Source: Alkalihalophilus pseudofirmus | Lineage (GTDB): Bacteria > Bacillota > Bacilli > Bacillales > Bacillaceae_D | Direction: 5' to 3' | DNA: 64,000 nt | Assembly (NCBI RefSeq): GCF_029094545.1 | Contig: NZ_CP117835.1 | Span: 2,336,001 to 2,400,000, forward strand | Shown here: one piece after another, positions 24,426-33,338 of the stretch | How positions within the stretch are numbered: the stretch's first letter is position 1 | How the letters are laid out: the number at the start of each line of letters is the position of its first letter | The notes under the pieces: model-generated | Seen by the model: the letters and a program-made list of their open reading frames with translations, nothing else | Database searches by the model: none | Told to the model about the DNA's origin: nothing | Translations under genes and position numbers: made by a program

Positions 24426-25154
24426 CTACTTCTCTACTGCTTTTGTTAAAGCTTTAAACCCGGCACGCGTCAATTTGAAATCCTCATCAACATAGCCAGC
24501 CTTGCTTAAAGCCATGAGATCTTCCTCTGACATCGTCGCACGCTTTCTTTGTAAGTGCTCATTTAATAAATCAAGCGAATCTGCTTCAAGAAGCTCTTGA
24601 TCGATTGATGTAGCAAGCTCCTTCATTGGGTCGTGCTTCACAAAATAATTTTTCGTATCTAGCACCACTTGCTGGATCTTCTCACCAGCATTCATTAATT
24701 CTTGGCGTAGTCTTGAAATCTCATTATCTTTTTGTTTAATTTTAGAGCGGTATTTTTGCTTTTCTTCATCATCTAATGACGCTTTCGCAAACAGCTCTTC
24801 AAGAAGCTCAGTACGATCTAAATCAATTTTCTGCAGCTGTGTAGTCTTTTCTAAAATGTCTTCATCTGTATGTTCATTAGTAAGCTCTGCCGCAGCAGCC
24901 GATTGGACTTTCACTTTTGCTGCTTCCTGTTCAATATCAGTCACTGGAACTTTCTCCATAGGACGACTTTGGATAAATCGGTTCACTTGCAGTAATAACC
25001 CTACTAAAAACAACATCACAAATAACCTAAATGCAAACGCATTAAATAAGCCAACGATAAATAATAAAACAAATAAAAAGGCCGTAAACCATTCAAACGC
25101 TGAAGCTGGCTTTTTAATACTAGAGAATAACGATGGATAGGTCCGTTGATTCAT
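24426..25154 (-). CDS. membrane-anchored coiled-coil protein, unknown
   Basis: 242 residues. Two close membrane helices at ~22-60 (WFTAFLFVLLFIVGLFNAF and LFVMLFLVGLLLQV), then a long cytosolic part with a charged coiled coil (about 95-165, KQKYRSKIKQKDNEISRLRQ) and a small C-terminal helical domain (MSEEDLMALSKAGYVDEDFKLTRAGFKAL) resembling a winged-helix or ribosome-hibernation-like fold only loosely. The ATG has AAGGGGATCTAA before it. Not recognised; a membrane scaffold or sensor is possible. Confidence 0.72.
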   Translation of the reverse strand: MNQRTYPSLFSSIKKPASAFEWFTAFLFVLLFIVGLFNAFAFRLFVMLFLVGLLLQVNRFIQSRPMEKVPVTDIEQEAAKVKVQSAAAAELTNEHTDEDILEKTTQLQKIDLDRTELLEELFAKASLDDEEKQKYRSKIKQKDNEISRLRQELMNAGEKIQQVVLDTKNYFVKHDPMKELATSIDQELLEADSLDLLNEHLQRKRATMSEEDLMALSKAGYVDEDFKLTRAGFKALTKAVEK

Positions 25155-25425
25155 TTAGATCCCCTTCTTTACATAAATCTTTTATCTTATCTAGCTATCC
25201 TACGAAAGCTATAGCCAATATCATAGCATATTTTCTTAAAAGTAACCGTGTAATAACTTGTGAGAACCGTAAAAAATGAGTGATTTCCTAGTACCTTTCA
25301 CACAGAATCTCGCACTCTTTATAGGATTGAGAGCTATTTAATGTAAGTTTATGCTAGAATATTAAAGGATTTAGGCATTTTTTGCTGAACTACATAACTA
25401 TACTATTTATAAAGGACTGAAGATT

Positions 25426-25638
25426 ATGGCTGAAGACAAAAAAGTAACGTTAAAAATTAATGATAATGGCTCAATACGAGTGACCGGAGATGTTGAACTA
25501 CTCGACGGGGAGGGTAAGCCTTTTCCTAAAAAACCTGCCTTCTCTCTCTGTATGTGCGGACAATCAAAGTCCCTTCCATTCTGTGACGGCTCTCACAAAA
25601 CGAATGGCTATCAAAATAAGATCCGCGTACCAGAATAA
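25426..25638 (+). CDS. CDGSH iron-sulfur domain protein
   Basis: 70 residues with the complete CDGSH motif: C-x-C (CMC), then PFCDGSH, whose three Cys and one His hold a redox-active 2Fe-2S cluster. The N-terminal strand part (VTLKINDNGSIRVTGDVEL) is typical of small soluble bacterial members, which lack the membrane anchor of mitoNEET. The role is probably cluster or electron transfer, not defined. The ATG is preceded by AAAGGACTGAAG, and a terminator follows at once. Confidence 0.9.
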   Translation: MAEDKKVTLKINDNGSIRVTGDVELLDGEGKPFPKKPAFSLCMCGQSKSLPFCDGSHKTNGYQNKIRVPE

Positions 25639-25640
25639 GA

Positions 25641-25678
25641 AAAAAGGCTAAGCTCTCATCTTTGGGCTTAGCCTTTTT
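25641..25678. terminator. bidirectional terminator
   Basis: 13-bp perfect stem AAAAAGGCTAAGC / GCTTAGCCTTTTT with 12-base loop between convergent genes; it overlaps the stop of the leftward gene by two bases. Confidence 0.9.
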
Positions 25679-26099
25679 ATTCGTATAGCTCTTTATAAGC
25701 AATCACTTTTAACGCAAGTAATTCATCCTCTGTTAAACTCGATTCAAGCTCATTAATGATTTCTTGGTGGCTCGCCTTCCCTCTCTCAACCCGTGACTGC
25801 ATCTCAAGCAGATCAGTAATGCCGACTTTTCTTATGAGCACTCTAGTCGCTTCTTCTTTCGTTGTAAACGGGAGCGCAGCACGATCTGCCTGCCTAGCTT
25901 CTTCTACATAGCGTTGTAAGTCAGGATCGTTTTCGATATATGCCCTTACTTCTTCCAATTGCCCGCTGTTATGTAGTTCTGCCGATAGATCATCAGTGAT
26001 CTTCTTTGAAGCAATGTTAGTTCCAACATAGTAAACACCATACCCGATTCCACCTAGCAATAAAATGATTACGAGAAAAATGAGTATCCCTTTCTTCAT
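25677..26099 (-). CDS. single-pass membrane protein with helical extracytoplasmic domain
   Basis: 140 residues. An N-terminal hydrophobic helix (ILIFLVIILLLGGIGYGVYYVG, about 4-26) acts as anchor or uncleaved signal. The rest is helical and acidic (SAELHNSGQLEEVRAYIENDPDLQRYVEEA and SSLTEDELLALKVIAYKELYE). The start ATG follows GGAGGGTCAA. Similar short anchored proteins occur in many Bacillaceae without a known role. Not in an operon as far as can be seen. Confidence 0.75.
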   Translation of the reverse strand: MKKGILIFLVIILLLGGIGYGVYYVGTNIASKKITDDLSAELHNSGQLEEVRAYIENDPDLQRYVEEARQADRAALPFTTKEEATRVLIRKVGITDLLEMQSRVERGKASHQEIINELESSLTEDELLALKVIAYKELYE

Positions 26100-26237
26100 T
26101 TGACCCTCCTGTTATCTATACTAATTATCTAGCTTACTTCCAATCGCTCAGGAAATCAATCCTGTAACCTTAACAATAAAGTACTACTCTTCTCTAAGCT
26201 ATCCTTTATTTTTAGCAATCTAATCTTCAAAAGAAAA

Positions 26238-26261
26238 AAGGACCAACAAAAGTTGATCCTT
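26238..26261 (-). terminator. terminator of the 54-residue gene
   Basis: 10-bp stem AAGGACCAAC / GTTGATCCTT with one wobble or mismatch and a 4-base loop; read leftward it ends in TTTTTTC. It overlaps the stop codon. Confidence 0.75.
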
Positions 26262-26424
26262 AACCCCATAACTTCTCTTTATTTAAAGGAACATACACAG
26301 TATTACTTGTTATCGCCTTATGAATGAGAGGTTTCTTAAATTGTTCATCTAATTCCTTATGTACTTTTAAACGTCTTGATTCAGATTGAGCTGCATTCAT
26401 TTCTTTGATTTCAGACTGTGTCAT
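26260..26424 (-). CDS. 54-residue soluble protein, unknown
   Basis: Begins MTQSEIKEMNAAQSESRRLK and ends PLNKEKLWG. It is highly charged, lacks Cys and any membrane segment, and has a helical first half. AGAAGGGG lies about 9 bases before the ATG, and a terminator sits right at the stop, making this a complete small transcription unit. The size explains why it is easily overlooked. The family is not recognised. Confidence 0.65.
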   Translation of the reverse strand: MTQSEIKEMNAAQSESRRLKVHKELDEQFKKPLIHKAITSNTVYVPLNKEKLWG

Positions 26425-26516
26425 TTAGGTCATCCCCTTCTAAAAATGATTGATAAATAATTCAATATGATGCTAGATATTCCCTTCTAAAAAAAGAATA
26501 AAACCTAAAAATTAAC

Positions 26517-26553
26517 AAAAATAAGACAAGTGCCGTGCACTTGTCTTATTTTT
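26517..26553 (-). terminator. terminator of the glycerophosphodiester operon
   Basis: A perfect 17-bp stem (AAAAATAAGACAAGTGC and its complement) with a 3-base loop. It begins inside the last codons of the GDPD gene and closes the seven-gene operon. Confidence 0.93.
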
Positions 26554-27280
26554 CATCTCTTATAGTTAAAGCTAACTTAGGGTGATCCGTAAAAATACCA
26601 GCACAGCCCCATTGAATGTACCTTCTCAGCATATCCTCTTCATTGACTGTATAAGGTCGAATGTGTACACCTGCATCTATAAGTACCCCTGCCTCTTCCT
26701 TCAGTAAGAGGGGCGACATATAGTGATACCCTTCTACGCCTAGGGAACGAAGATACGTTAAAGGCTCATGCAGGGCAGCGGTTACGATGGCTGCTGCTTC
26801 CATTTCAGGTGCCAATTTCTTAACTTCTTTTATACAAACGTGATCGAAGGATGAGAGAATTACGTGTCTTTCGAGTTGATAGGTCTGAATCATTGGGATG
26901 ACTTTTTGAATAAGCGATTCACGTTGATTCACATGACCTTTTAATTCTATATTCAATTTAATAAACTTATCACTCGCCCAAACAAGCACTTCTTCTAAGG
27001 TAGGAATGGACTCATCTGCATATTGAGTGTCAAACCATGTTCCCGCATCCAGTGTTTTCAGCTGCTCTTTTGTGTGATCTGATACTAGGCCGTACCCCGT
27101 GGTCGTTCGATCGAGTGTTTCATCATGAATCACTACCGGTACTAAGTCCTTTGTTAATTGAACATCAAATTCAATTCCATCTGCTCCGATCTCATAAGCT
27201 GCCTGAAACGCAGCCATTGTATTTTCTGGATGATCTATTGAAGAGCCACGATGTGCAAAAATTTCACAGGTGTTGTTCAT
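26546..27280 (-). CDS. ugpQ: cytosolic glycerophosphodiester phosphodiesterase
   Basis: 244 residues, no signal peptide, so it works inside the cell like UgpQ rather than secreted GlpQ. GDPD motifs are AHRGSSIDHPENTMAAF (catalytic His and metal ligands), GADGIEFDVQLTKD and VIHDETLDRTT, with LNIELKG later. It splits imported glycerophosphodiesters to glycerol-3-phosphate and an alcohol. The ATG follows AAGGGGCAG. It is the last gene of the operon, after ugpB, and supplies G3P, the ligand of GlpP encoded upstream. Confidence 0.93.
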   Translation of the reverse strand: MNNTCEIFAHRGSSIDHPENTMAAFQAAYEIGADGIEFDVQLTKDLVPVVIHDETLDRTTTGYGLVSDHTKEQLKTLDAGTWFDTQYADESIPTLEEVLVWASDKFIKLNIELKGHVNQRESLIQKVIPMIQTYQLERHVILSSFDHVCIKEVKKLAPEMEAAAIVTAALHEPLTYLRSLGVEGYHYMSPLLLKEEAGVLIDAGVHIRPYTVNEEDMLRRYIQWGCAGIFTDHPKLALTIRDEK

Positions 27281-27375
27281 TCAAATCTGCCCCTTCTTTT
27301 TCATGTTATGTTCATATTCAAAAGTAGAAAGCAACAGCTCTCTTCAATATTTAAAGAGAGCCGCTGCTTAATCAG

Positions 27376-28758
27376 TTAATTAGCCGTACGATTATACACA
27401 TCGATTGCGCGGTTTGTCCCTTCTGCTGCTTGATTTAATGCATCTTCCGGTGAAGTTCCTTGAAGCATAGATTCAAAATTTGTCACCATTTGTTGACGTG
27501 ATTCAGGGAATACACTTATTAATGCCCCTTGTGTCGCAGTTGATGGAATTGTTTCTTGAAGCTGCTCGATTGGAACACGCAGCTGAGGATACTCGCTGTG
27601 TTCTTCTTCTACAATCGGCTGATTATAAGCTTCAGGATTAATCGCAAAATAACCAGTGTTAACATGCCACTCAGCTTGAATTTCAGGCGTTTGTAAATGC
27701 TTTAAGAAATCAAATGCAGCCGCTTGTTCTTCTTCTTCAATACCATTGGCCATCCAAATTGAGCCGCCGCCAATAATCACTCCATTACGCTCAATATCAT
27801 CTGCATGAGGAATGTATGATACACCTACTTCAAAATCAGCATTGTTAATAACATCTTTAGTACCTGCAGACGAATCAAGATACATAGCTACTTGACCTGC
27901 TTGGAACGATGCACGAATATCATCCCAGTTTGTACCGAAATAGCCGAATGACCCTTCTTCATTCATATCATTAATCCAATTAAACACTTTTTGTCCTTCT
28001 TCTCCATTGAAAAGCGCCTCTGTAGCGTTCCCGGCACGACCATTATCCATATCAACATAATCTGCACCTTGTGTCGCGATCAACTGTTCAAAGAACCATC
28101 CGTGGCCAAGAATTGAGAATCCATAACGATCGTCTGTTGTTAATGCAGCCGCTGCTTCTTGGATTTCAGAGAACGTTTGCGGCGGATTTTCAGGATCTAA
28201 GCCAGCCTCAATAAATGCATCCTTGTTATAAAATAATGCAGGAGTCGATGAGTTAAACGGCATCGAATAAAGATCACCATCAACCGAGTAATAACTAAGA
28301 ATATTCTCTTCAAGCTGAGATACATCATAGCCTTCTTTATCAATCCACTCTTGGACAGATGTTATGTATCCACTTTCAATCATGTACTTCGTTCCTACTT
28401 CAAATACTTGAACTAGTGCTGGAGCATCACCTGTTCCGCCAACACTGCGGAATTTAGTCAGCAATTCTTCATAAGAACCTTGATATTCCGGCTTGATGAA
28501 TACTTGATCTTGGGATTCATTATACTGTTTTACAAGTTCATTTAACGTCTCGCCAAGTCCCCCGCCCATGCCGTGCCAGAACTCAATTTCAACCACATCA
28601 TCACTTGCAGGTTCTCCGATTTCTTCTTCGGTCGGTTGATCGTCAGCATTCACATCATCAGGCTGTGCACCAGCACTCTCTTCACTTGTACCCCCGCAAG
28701 CAGCTAATAAAAGCACTAAAACAACTAAGCTAAGCATCCATTTCCAAGTAGATTTCAT
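27376..28758 (-). CDS. ugpB: ABC transporter lipoprotein binding glycerol-3-phosphate / glycerophosphodiesters
   Basis: 460 residues from the ATG at 28758 (8 bases after GGAG). A lipoprotein signal MKSTWKWMLSLVVLVLLLAAC puts the lipidated Cys at residue 21, followed by an acidic linker. The body is a cluster D/CUT1 solute-binding fold: IEFWHGMGGGLGETLNELV at the start of the domain, as in UgpB, plus SIWMANGIEEEEQAAAFDFLKHL. It captures substrate outside the membrane for UgpA, UgpE and UgpC. It lies between ugpE (16 bases) and the phosphodiesterase gene. Confidence 0.9.
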   Translation of the reverse strand: MKSTWKWMLSLVVLVLLLAACGGTSEESAGAQPDDVNADDQPTEEEIGEPASDDVVEIEFWHGMGGGLGETLNELVKQYNESQDQVFIKPEYQGSYEELLTKFRSVGGTGDAPALVQVFEVGTKYMIESGYITSVQEWIDKEGYDVSQLEENILSYYSVDGDLYSMPFNSSTPALFYNKDAFIEAGLDPENPPQTFSEIQEAAAALTTDDRYGFSILGHGWFFEQLIATQGADYVDMDNGRAGNATEALFNGEEGQKVFNWINDMNEEGSFGYFGTNWDDIRASFQAGQVAMYLDSSAGTKDVINNADFEVGVSYIPHADDIERNGVIIGGGSIWMANGIEEEEQAAAFDFLKHLQTPEIQAEWHVNTGYFAINPEAYNQPIVEEEHSEYPQLRVPIEQLQETIPSTATQGALISVFPESRQQMVTNFESMLQGTSPEDALNQAAEGTNRAIDVYNRTAN

Positions 28759-28773
28759 GTTCATCTCTCCCTC

Positions 28774-29586
28774 TTATTTGATGGCACCCTCTGTCAGACC
28801 TTTTTGTAATTGCTTTTGTCCAATGAACAATAATAATAGAGTTGGAATAATAACGATGACAACTCCTGCCATAACCACCCCCCATTCGGTTGCAACTTCT
28901 ACGGTTTGCAATTGTTTCAGCCCAATTTGCACCGTACGTTTTGAATCATTCGTTGTGACCAACAGCGGCCATAAATACATGTTCCACGTCGTTAAAAACC
29001 CATAAATTCCAAGTGTCACTAAGCTTGTTTTGGAATAAGGAATAACGACTTTATAGAAAAATTGAAAGCGATTCAAGCCTTCAACTTGGGCTGCCTCGTA
29101 CAATTCATGCGGAATCGTTTTAAAATGCTGTCTTAGTAAAAATGTTCCAAAGGCTAGAGCAAAAAACGGTACGGTTAGACTTAAATAGGAGTTCAACCAG
29201 CCAAACGACTGCACCGTTAAGAAGTTCGGAATCATCGCTGCTTCCCAAGGAATCATTAACGTGGAGACAAACAAAATGAAAATGACATTTCTTCCCTTAA
29301 AGGGAATGAAAGCAAATACAAAGGCTGCCATCGAACAAACAATCAGCTGTCCGATCATAACGGCTGTTGATACGACAAAGCTGTTTGTTATATATTGCAG
29401 TAACGGCACTGTTCGAAAAACACGCTCATAATTCTCGATGAAAAGTTGAGAAGGAATCAGCGAGCGGCTGAGCACCTCTGGGCCCGTCATAAAACTGACT
29501 AAAAAAGCATAGACGATCGGAAAGAACAGAACAAAACTACTCGCTATTAATAAGAAATAGCGGAAGGATGCTGTAAATATTTTCAC
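28774..29586 (-). CDS. ugpE: ABC permease UgpE
   Basis: 270 residues, six membrane helices, with the EAA loop YEAAQVEGLNRFQFFYKVVIP near residue 170 that docks on the ATPase. It is a CUT1 family inner component. The start overlaps the ugpA stop by four bases (ATGA type), so it is translationally coupled. Together with UgpA it forms the channel for G3P or glycerophosphodiesters. Confidence 0.92.
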   Translation of the reverse strand: MKIFTASFRYFLLIASSFVLFFPIVYAFLVSFMTGPEVLSRSLIPSQLFIENYERVFRTVPLLQYITNSFVVSTAVMIGQLIVCSMAAFVFAFIPFKGRNVIFILFVSTLMIPWEAAMIPNFLTVQSFGWLNSYLSLTVPFFALAFGTFLLRQHFKTIPHELYEAAQVEGLNRFQFFYKVVIPYSKTSLVTLGIYGFLTTWNMYLWPLLVTTNDSKRTVQIGLKQLQTVEVATEWGVVMAGVVIVIIPTLLLLFIGQKQLQKGLTEGAIK

Positions 29587-30527
29587 TGGTAATGCACCTT
29601 CTTTTCTCCAAACTTAAATTGAATAAGAGTGAGCAGAAAAACGATTGCAAATAAGATGACTGCCTGCGCACTTGCTGTACCAAATTGATAATTAATGAAA
29701 GCGTCTTGATAGATTGAGTACACAATCAAGTTCGTTGACTCCGCAGGGCCTCCTCGAGTTAAAATATCAACTTGTCCAAATGACTGAAACGAATTAATAA
29801 ATGTGATCGTAATGATAAAAAACATCGTCGGCGAAAGCATTGGCAAGGTAATTCGGAACAAACGATAGAAGTATCCCGCACCGTCAATTCTCGCACTCTC
29901 GTATAAATGCCGATCAATATTTTGCAGCCCGCCAAGTAAAATCAAAAATGAAAAACCTGTATTCATCCAAACGGTCGTTATCGCAATTGAAATTAAAGCC
30001 CATGTCGGATCAAGCAGCCAGGGAATGGAATTGATCCCAAACAGCCCAAGAAAGCTGTTTAATATGCCTACAGTCGGGTGGAACAGAAATAACCAAATAA
30101 CAGATGAAGCCGCGACACTCATTCCTAAGGTTGAAGAAAATAAAGTCCTAAACAATCCAATCACCTTCATTTTCTCGTTTGCTAGTACGGCCAAAAATAA
30201 AGCGAGAATGACACCTGTAGGAACCGTATATAAGACAAACAGGAAGGTCGACATCATACTCTTTTGAAACTGGCTCGACTGAAGAATATATATGTAATTT
30301 TCAAGTCCAACGAATAATGCAGCTGTCCCTTGTGCATCTGTTAGAAAAAAGCTTAAATAAATGGTTCGAAGCATCGGATAAAATAAGAAGATTGAAAATA
30401 GCACAATGGATGGCAGCAAATAGAGCATCGCTACACGAACATTTTTTGATTCTCTCCACAGAGTGCTTTTTTTCTCCACTCGATATTTCTGTATTTTCTC
30501 TCTTACTACTTGTTCTGCTGTATTCAC
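29583..30527 (-). CDS. ugpA: ABC permease UgpA
   Basis: 314 residues. A basic N-terminal cytosolic tail of ~28 residues precedes six membrane helices; the EAA loop is YESARIDGAGYFYRLFRITLPML. Overlaps ugpC by four bases upstream and ugpE by four bases downstream, showing tight coupling. Partner of UgpE in the transporter pore. Confidence 0.92.
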   Translation of the reverse strand: MNTAEQVVREKIQKYRVEKKSTLWRESKNVRVAMLYLLPSIVLFSIFLFYPMLRTIYLSFFLTDAQGTAALFVGLENYIYILQSSQFQKSMMSTFLFVLYTVPTGVILALFLAVLANEKMKVIGLFRTLFSSTLGMSVAASSVIWLFLFHPTVGILNSFLGLFGINSIPWLLDPTWALISIAITTVWMNTGFSFLILLGGLQNIDRHLYESARIDGAGYFYRLFRITLPMLSPTMFFIITITFINSFQSFGQVDILTRGGPAESTNLIVYSIYQDAFINYQFGTASAQAVILFAIVFLLTLIQFKFGEKKVHYQ

Positions 30528-31648
30528 AAAATATGTACCTCCTTGGCCGCTTCGACCTTTTGTGGTGATTGGAGAATCTGTCCATTCCCTGCATCAAATA
30601 GGTGTAATTCCTGCTGGGCAAAAGCGACGTTGACCCGATTATTTGCAGGCATCGGCCATTGCCCTGCCCATTTGGCTCGCCATACTTCACCAGCTAAGTG
30701 AAACGAGATAATGCTCTCATTACCTAGCACTTCGCTGTTAACAACCTCAACCTCTACTGTTAAATCAGATCCTTTCACAGGCGCGTGACCAATATGCTCT
30801 GGCCTTAATCCAAGCTTTACGTGTCTGCCTGCATTTAACTCTTTTGAACTATATCCCACAGGAATAACCAGTTCTCTGTTCCCAACAACCACATTTCCGT
30901 GTTTATCCACCACACCGTCTATTAAATTCATTGGCGGAGCACCAATAAACGTCGCAACAAACTCATTGGCTGGATGATTGTAAATATCAAGCGGAGTGCC
31001 TACCTGTTGAACCTTTCCGTCTTTTAAAATCATCATCCGGTCACCCATCGTCATCGCCTCGACTTGATCATGTGTGACATAGATCATCGTTGTCCCTAAT
31101 TTACGTTGAAGCTGTCTGATTTCCAGGCGCATTTGTCCACGAAGCTTTGCATCGAGGTTAGAGAGCGGTTCATCCATTAAACAAATCGGAGCTTGACTCA
31201 CCACAGCTCTTGCTAATGCAACACGCTGCCTCTGACCTCCTGACAGCTCTCTTGGCTTTCTTTTCAAATAATCCGTTAAACCGAGCAATTCAGCCGCTTC
31301 AAGGCACCGTCTCATACGCTCTTCTTTTTTTATTTTCTTCACCTTAAGACCAAATAAGATATTTTCCTCTACACTTAAATGCGGGTAGAGAGCATAGTTT
31401 TGAAAGACCATAGAGAGCTCGCGCTTACTCGGATCTAAATGATTCGCTTCCTTCTCACCAAGCATAAGTCTGCCTGCTGAAATTTCTTCTAAACCCGCAA
31501 TCATGCGTAATAACGTACTCTTCCCGCAGCCAGAAGGTCCAACAAGGATAAAGAATTCTCCTTCTTTAATTTCTACATTAATATCCTCAACTGCAAAAGA
31601 TTTTTGATCATACGATTTGCATACATTTTCTAACTCAACTTTCCTCAT
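30524..31648 (-). CDS. ugpC: ABC transporter ATPase UgpC
   Basis: 374 residues from the ATG at 31648, preceded by AGGCGGG. Walker A GPSGCGKSTLLR (about 36-47), Q-loop VFQNYALYPHLSV, signature LSGGQRQRVALARA, Walker B ICLMDEPLSNLDAKLR, then a C-terminal regulatory/OB domain (about 240-374) as in MalK/UgpC. It powers uptake by UgpA-UgpE-UgpB. The start lies 14 bases inside the end of glpP. Confidence 0.93.
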   Translation of the reverse strand: MRKVELENVCKSYDQKSFAVEDINVEIKEGEFFILVGPSGCGKSTLLRMIAGLEEISAGRLMLGEKEANHLDPSKRELSMVFQNYALYPHLSVEENILFGLKVKKIKKEERMRRCLEAAELLGLTDYLKRKPRELSGGQRQRVALARAVVSQAPICLMDEPLSNLDAKLRGQMRLEIRQLQRKLGTTMIYVTHDQVEAMTMGDRMMILKDGKVQQVGTPLDIYNHPANEFVATFIGAPPMNLIDGVVDKHGNVVVGNRELVIPVGYSSKELNAGRHVKLGLRPEHIGHAPVKGSDLTVEVEVVNSEVLGNESIISFHLAGEVWRAKWAGQWPMPANNRVNVAFAQQELHLFDAGNGQILQSPQKVEAAKEVHIL

Positions 31649-32207
31649 GAATTGCACCCGCCTTTTTATAAAATACAAAAGAGTAACTGCCAGATACTGC
31701 TGCTGCACCAGCTTCTAATGCCTCTTCAACTTCTGCCTGATCTCTAATCAATCCCCCAGCAACAATAGGGAATGGCAGTTTCATAGTAAGCTCCTTAATC
31801 ACTCTCGGCATTAATCCTGGCATCGCCTCGACTGCATCAGGCTTTGTTTTCAAGCATGCTTCAATGGATTTATTCATAGCATGACTATCTATTAAAAAGA
31901 TGCGCTGTACCGTTTTTAAACCAAGCTTTTTCGCATGATTAATGGCCTGTGTTTTGGTACTAATAATACCGTCTGGCTGAATCACTTCAGCAATGTAGGT
32001 CATTCCTTCAATTGTCTGCGGCTGAATACCTGAAATGAGATCAACATGAAGGTATACCTCCTTTTGTTTTTGCTGCAGCTTAAATACTCTTTCAGGCAAA
32101 TCAAGCATGGTTCCATTTAACAAAAATACGGTTTTAAAAGGTGAACTCATACAATCCTCATGCTTATTCCAATCGGTTAGTGCGGTAATATGGCGCTCCT
32201 TAAACAT
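31635..32207 (-). CDS. glpP: glycerol-3-phosphate-responsive antiterminator
   Basis: 190 residues of the GlpP family: MLDLPERVFKLQQKQKEVYLHVDLISGI, QPDGIISTKTQAINHAKKLG and a C-terminal phosphate-binding region FPIVAGGLIRDQAEVEEALEAGAAAVSGS. With G3P bound, GlpP in B. subtilis prevents termination in the leaders of glp operons. Here its own operon has such a leader (33036-33103), so autoregulation is likely. It overlaps the HAD gene upstream by 8 bases and ugpC downstream by 14. Confidence 0.93.
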   Translation of the reverse strand: MFKERHITALTDWNKHEDCMSSPFKTVFLLNGTMLDLPERVFKLQQKQKEVYLHVDLISGIQPQTIEGMTYIAEVIQPDGIISTKTQAINHAKKLGLKTVQRIFLIDSHAMNKSIEACLKTKPDAVEAMPGLMPRVIKELTMKLPFPIVAGGLIRDQAEVEEALEAGAAAVSGSYSFVFYKKAGAIHEES

Positions 32208-33015
32208 ACGTAAGCTCCTTTATCTTTTGATAGAATTCATCAAGCGTTGAATACACATGTGTAGGTCGTTGACGAACCGTGTGCAAATCTTCCTTCTTGC
32301 TCACTCCGCTTAATAATAGAACGGTATCCATCCCTACTGCTTGTCCGATCGCAATGTCACTTGTTATCGAATCCCCAACCATGACAGCCTTAGAACGGAT
32401 ACTGCCTGCAAAGTCTAAAAGTACTTGCTGCATCCAGATAGACGGTTTCCCAATGACTTCTGGCTTAATAAAAGGTTTTGGCGACGCACTAGTGTATACG
32501 CGAGCTATCGCCCCTGTATCTAAGTACATGCCACTCTCAGCAGGGCAGCATATATCAGGATTTAATAAAATTAAACGCGCTCCTTTTTGCAATAAGAAGA
32601 AGCCTTCTTGCAGCTGCTCATAATTTAAATTAGGTGACATACCAAGAACCACAAACACTTCACCAATTGAGGTTTCCCTTGAATGGTCTAGTACATGAAT
32701 ATCCATTTTCCTAATTTCTTCTTTTATCAACTCAGACCCGACGACGTAGATACTTGATGAAGATGGTCTCGCGCTAAAATATCGTTTGATCGCTAAAGTC
32801 GGCGTAATCAATTCATCTACTTTAAGCTCCAACCCCATATTTATTAACCTCTCACATAACTCTTCTCTTGGCCTAGCTGGATGATTGGTTAAGAAAAAGA
32901 CACTTTTTTTATTCCTCCTTAAACATTGAATCACTTCGTTTGCATGAGGAAACAAGGAATTTCCGTTGACTAACGTACCGTCTAAATCAAAGAAAAATAG
33001 TTTGTAATCTTTCAC
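32200..33015 (-). CDS. HAD-IIA phosphatase (NagD/AraL-like)
   Basis: 271 residues from the GTG at 33015, 6-7 bases after TTGGAGG; the longer frame would run through the leader terminator and is not used. HAD motifs: FFFDLDGTLVNG (nucleophile and acid Asp), FFLTNHP, a motif III Lys in GKPS, and MVGDSITSDIAIG. The NagD/AraL subgroup acts on small phosphate esters; first in a G3P operon, it might dephosphorylate G3P to glycerol or recycle a related ester, which is inferred from context. Confidence 0.9.
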   Translation of the reverse strand: MKDYKLFFFDLDGTLVNGNSLFPHANEVIQCLRRNKKSVFFLTNHPARPREELCERLINMGLELKVDELITPTLAIKRYFSARPSSSSIYVVGSELIKEEIRKMDIHVLDHSRETSIGEVFVVLGMSPNLNYEQLQEGFFLLQKGARLILLNPDICCPAESGMYLDTGAIARVYTSASPKPFIKPEVIGKPSIWMQQVLLDFAGSIRSKAVMVGDSITSDIAIGQAVGMDTVLLLSGVSKKEDLHTVRQRPTHVYSTLDEFYQKIKELTYV

Positions 33016-33035
33016 AGCAACCTCCAAATAAATAT

Positions 33036-33103
33036 AAAAAACCCAAGATGATGCACATAAGACATACGAGCAGTAGGCCTCATTACGCAACAACTTGGGT
33101 TTT
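33036..33103 (-). promoter_or_regulatory. leader terminator / probable GlpP antitermination site
   Basis: Read leftward, AAAACCCAAG (33103-33094) pairs with CTTGGGTTTT (33047-33038), followed by TTTTATATTT, a terminator about 20 bases before the GTG of the first operon gene. The 46-base interior may fold further. A terminator between promoter and first gene in an operon that encodes GlpP is the arrangement GlpP controls in B. subtilis glp leaders. Confidence 0.7.
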
Positions 33104-33338
33104 CTCAATGTGTTCTCCACCCGCTTGTTTAAGCTATGTAATTTGTTTTCATTTGAATCTCTTACAGCTTTAGAGTACCAGGTTTATATTAAGGAACGAT
33201 AAACGAGCTGTTAAGTTTTATTAAGCAAATATTAAGATATTTATGAGCCCAGAAGAAAGGAGATATTTTTTGCTCGTATACACCAATGCCTAGTTTGTTT
33301 CATAAGATATCGTAGTTTGACAGATAGGAGGCTGCGAT

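Noticed and set aside
32200-33120. The longer 306-residue version of the HAD phosphatase
   Set aside because: Its extra N-terminus lies over the leader terminator; the GTG at 33015 has a proper ribosome site and begins directly before the HAD motif.
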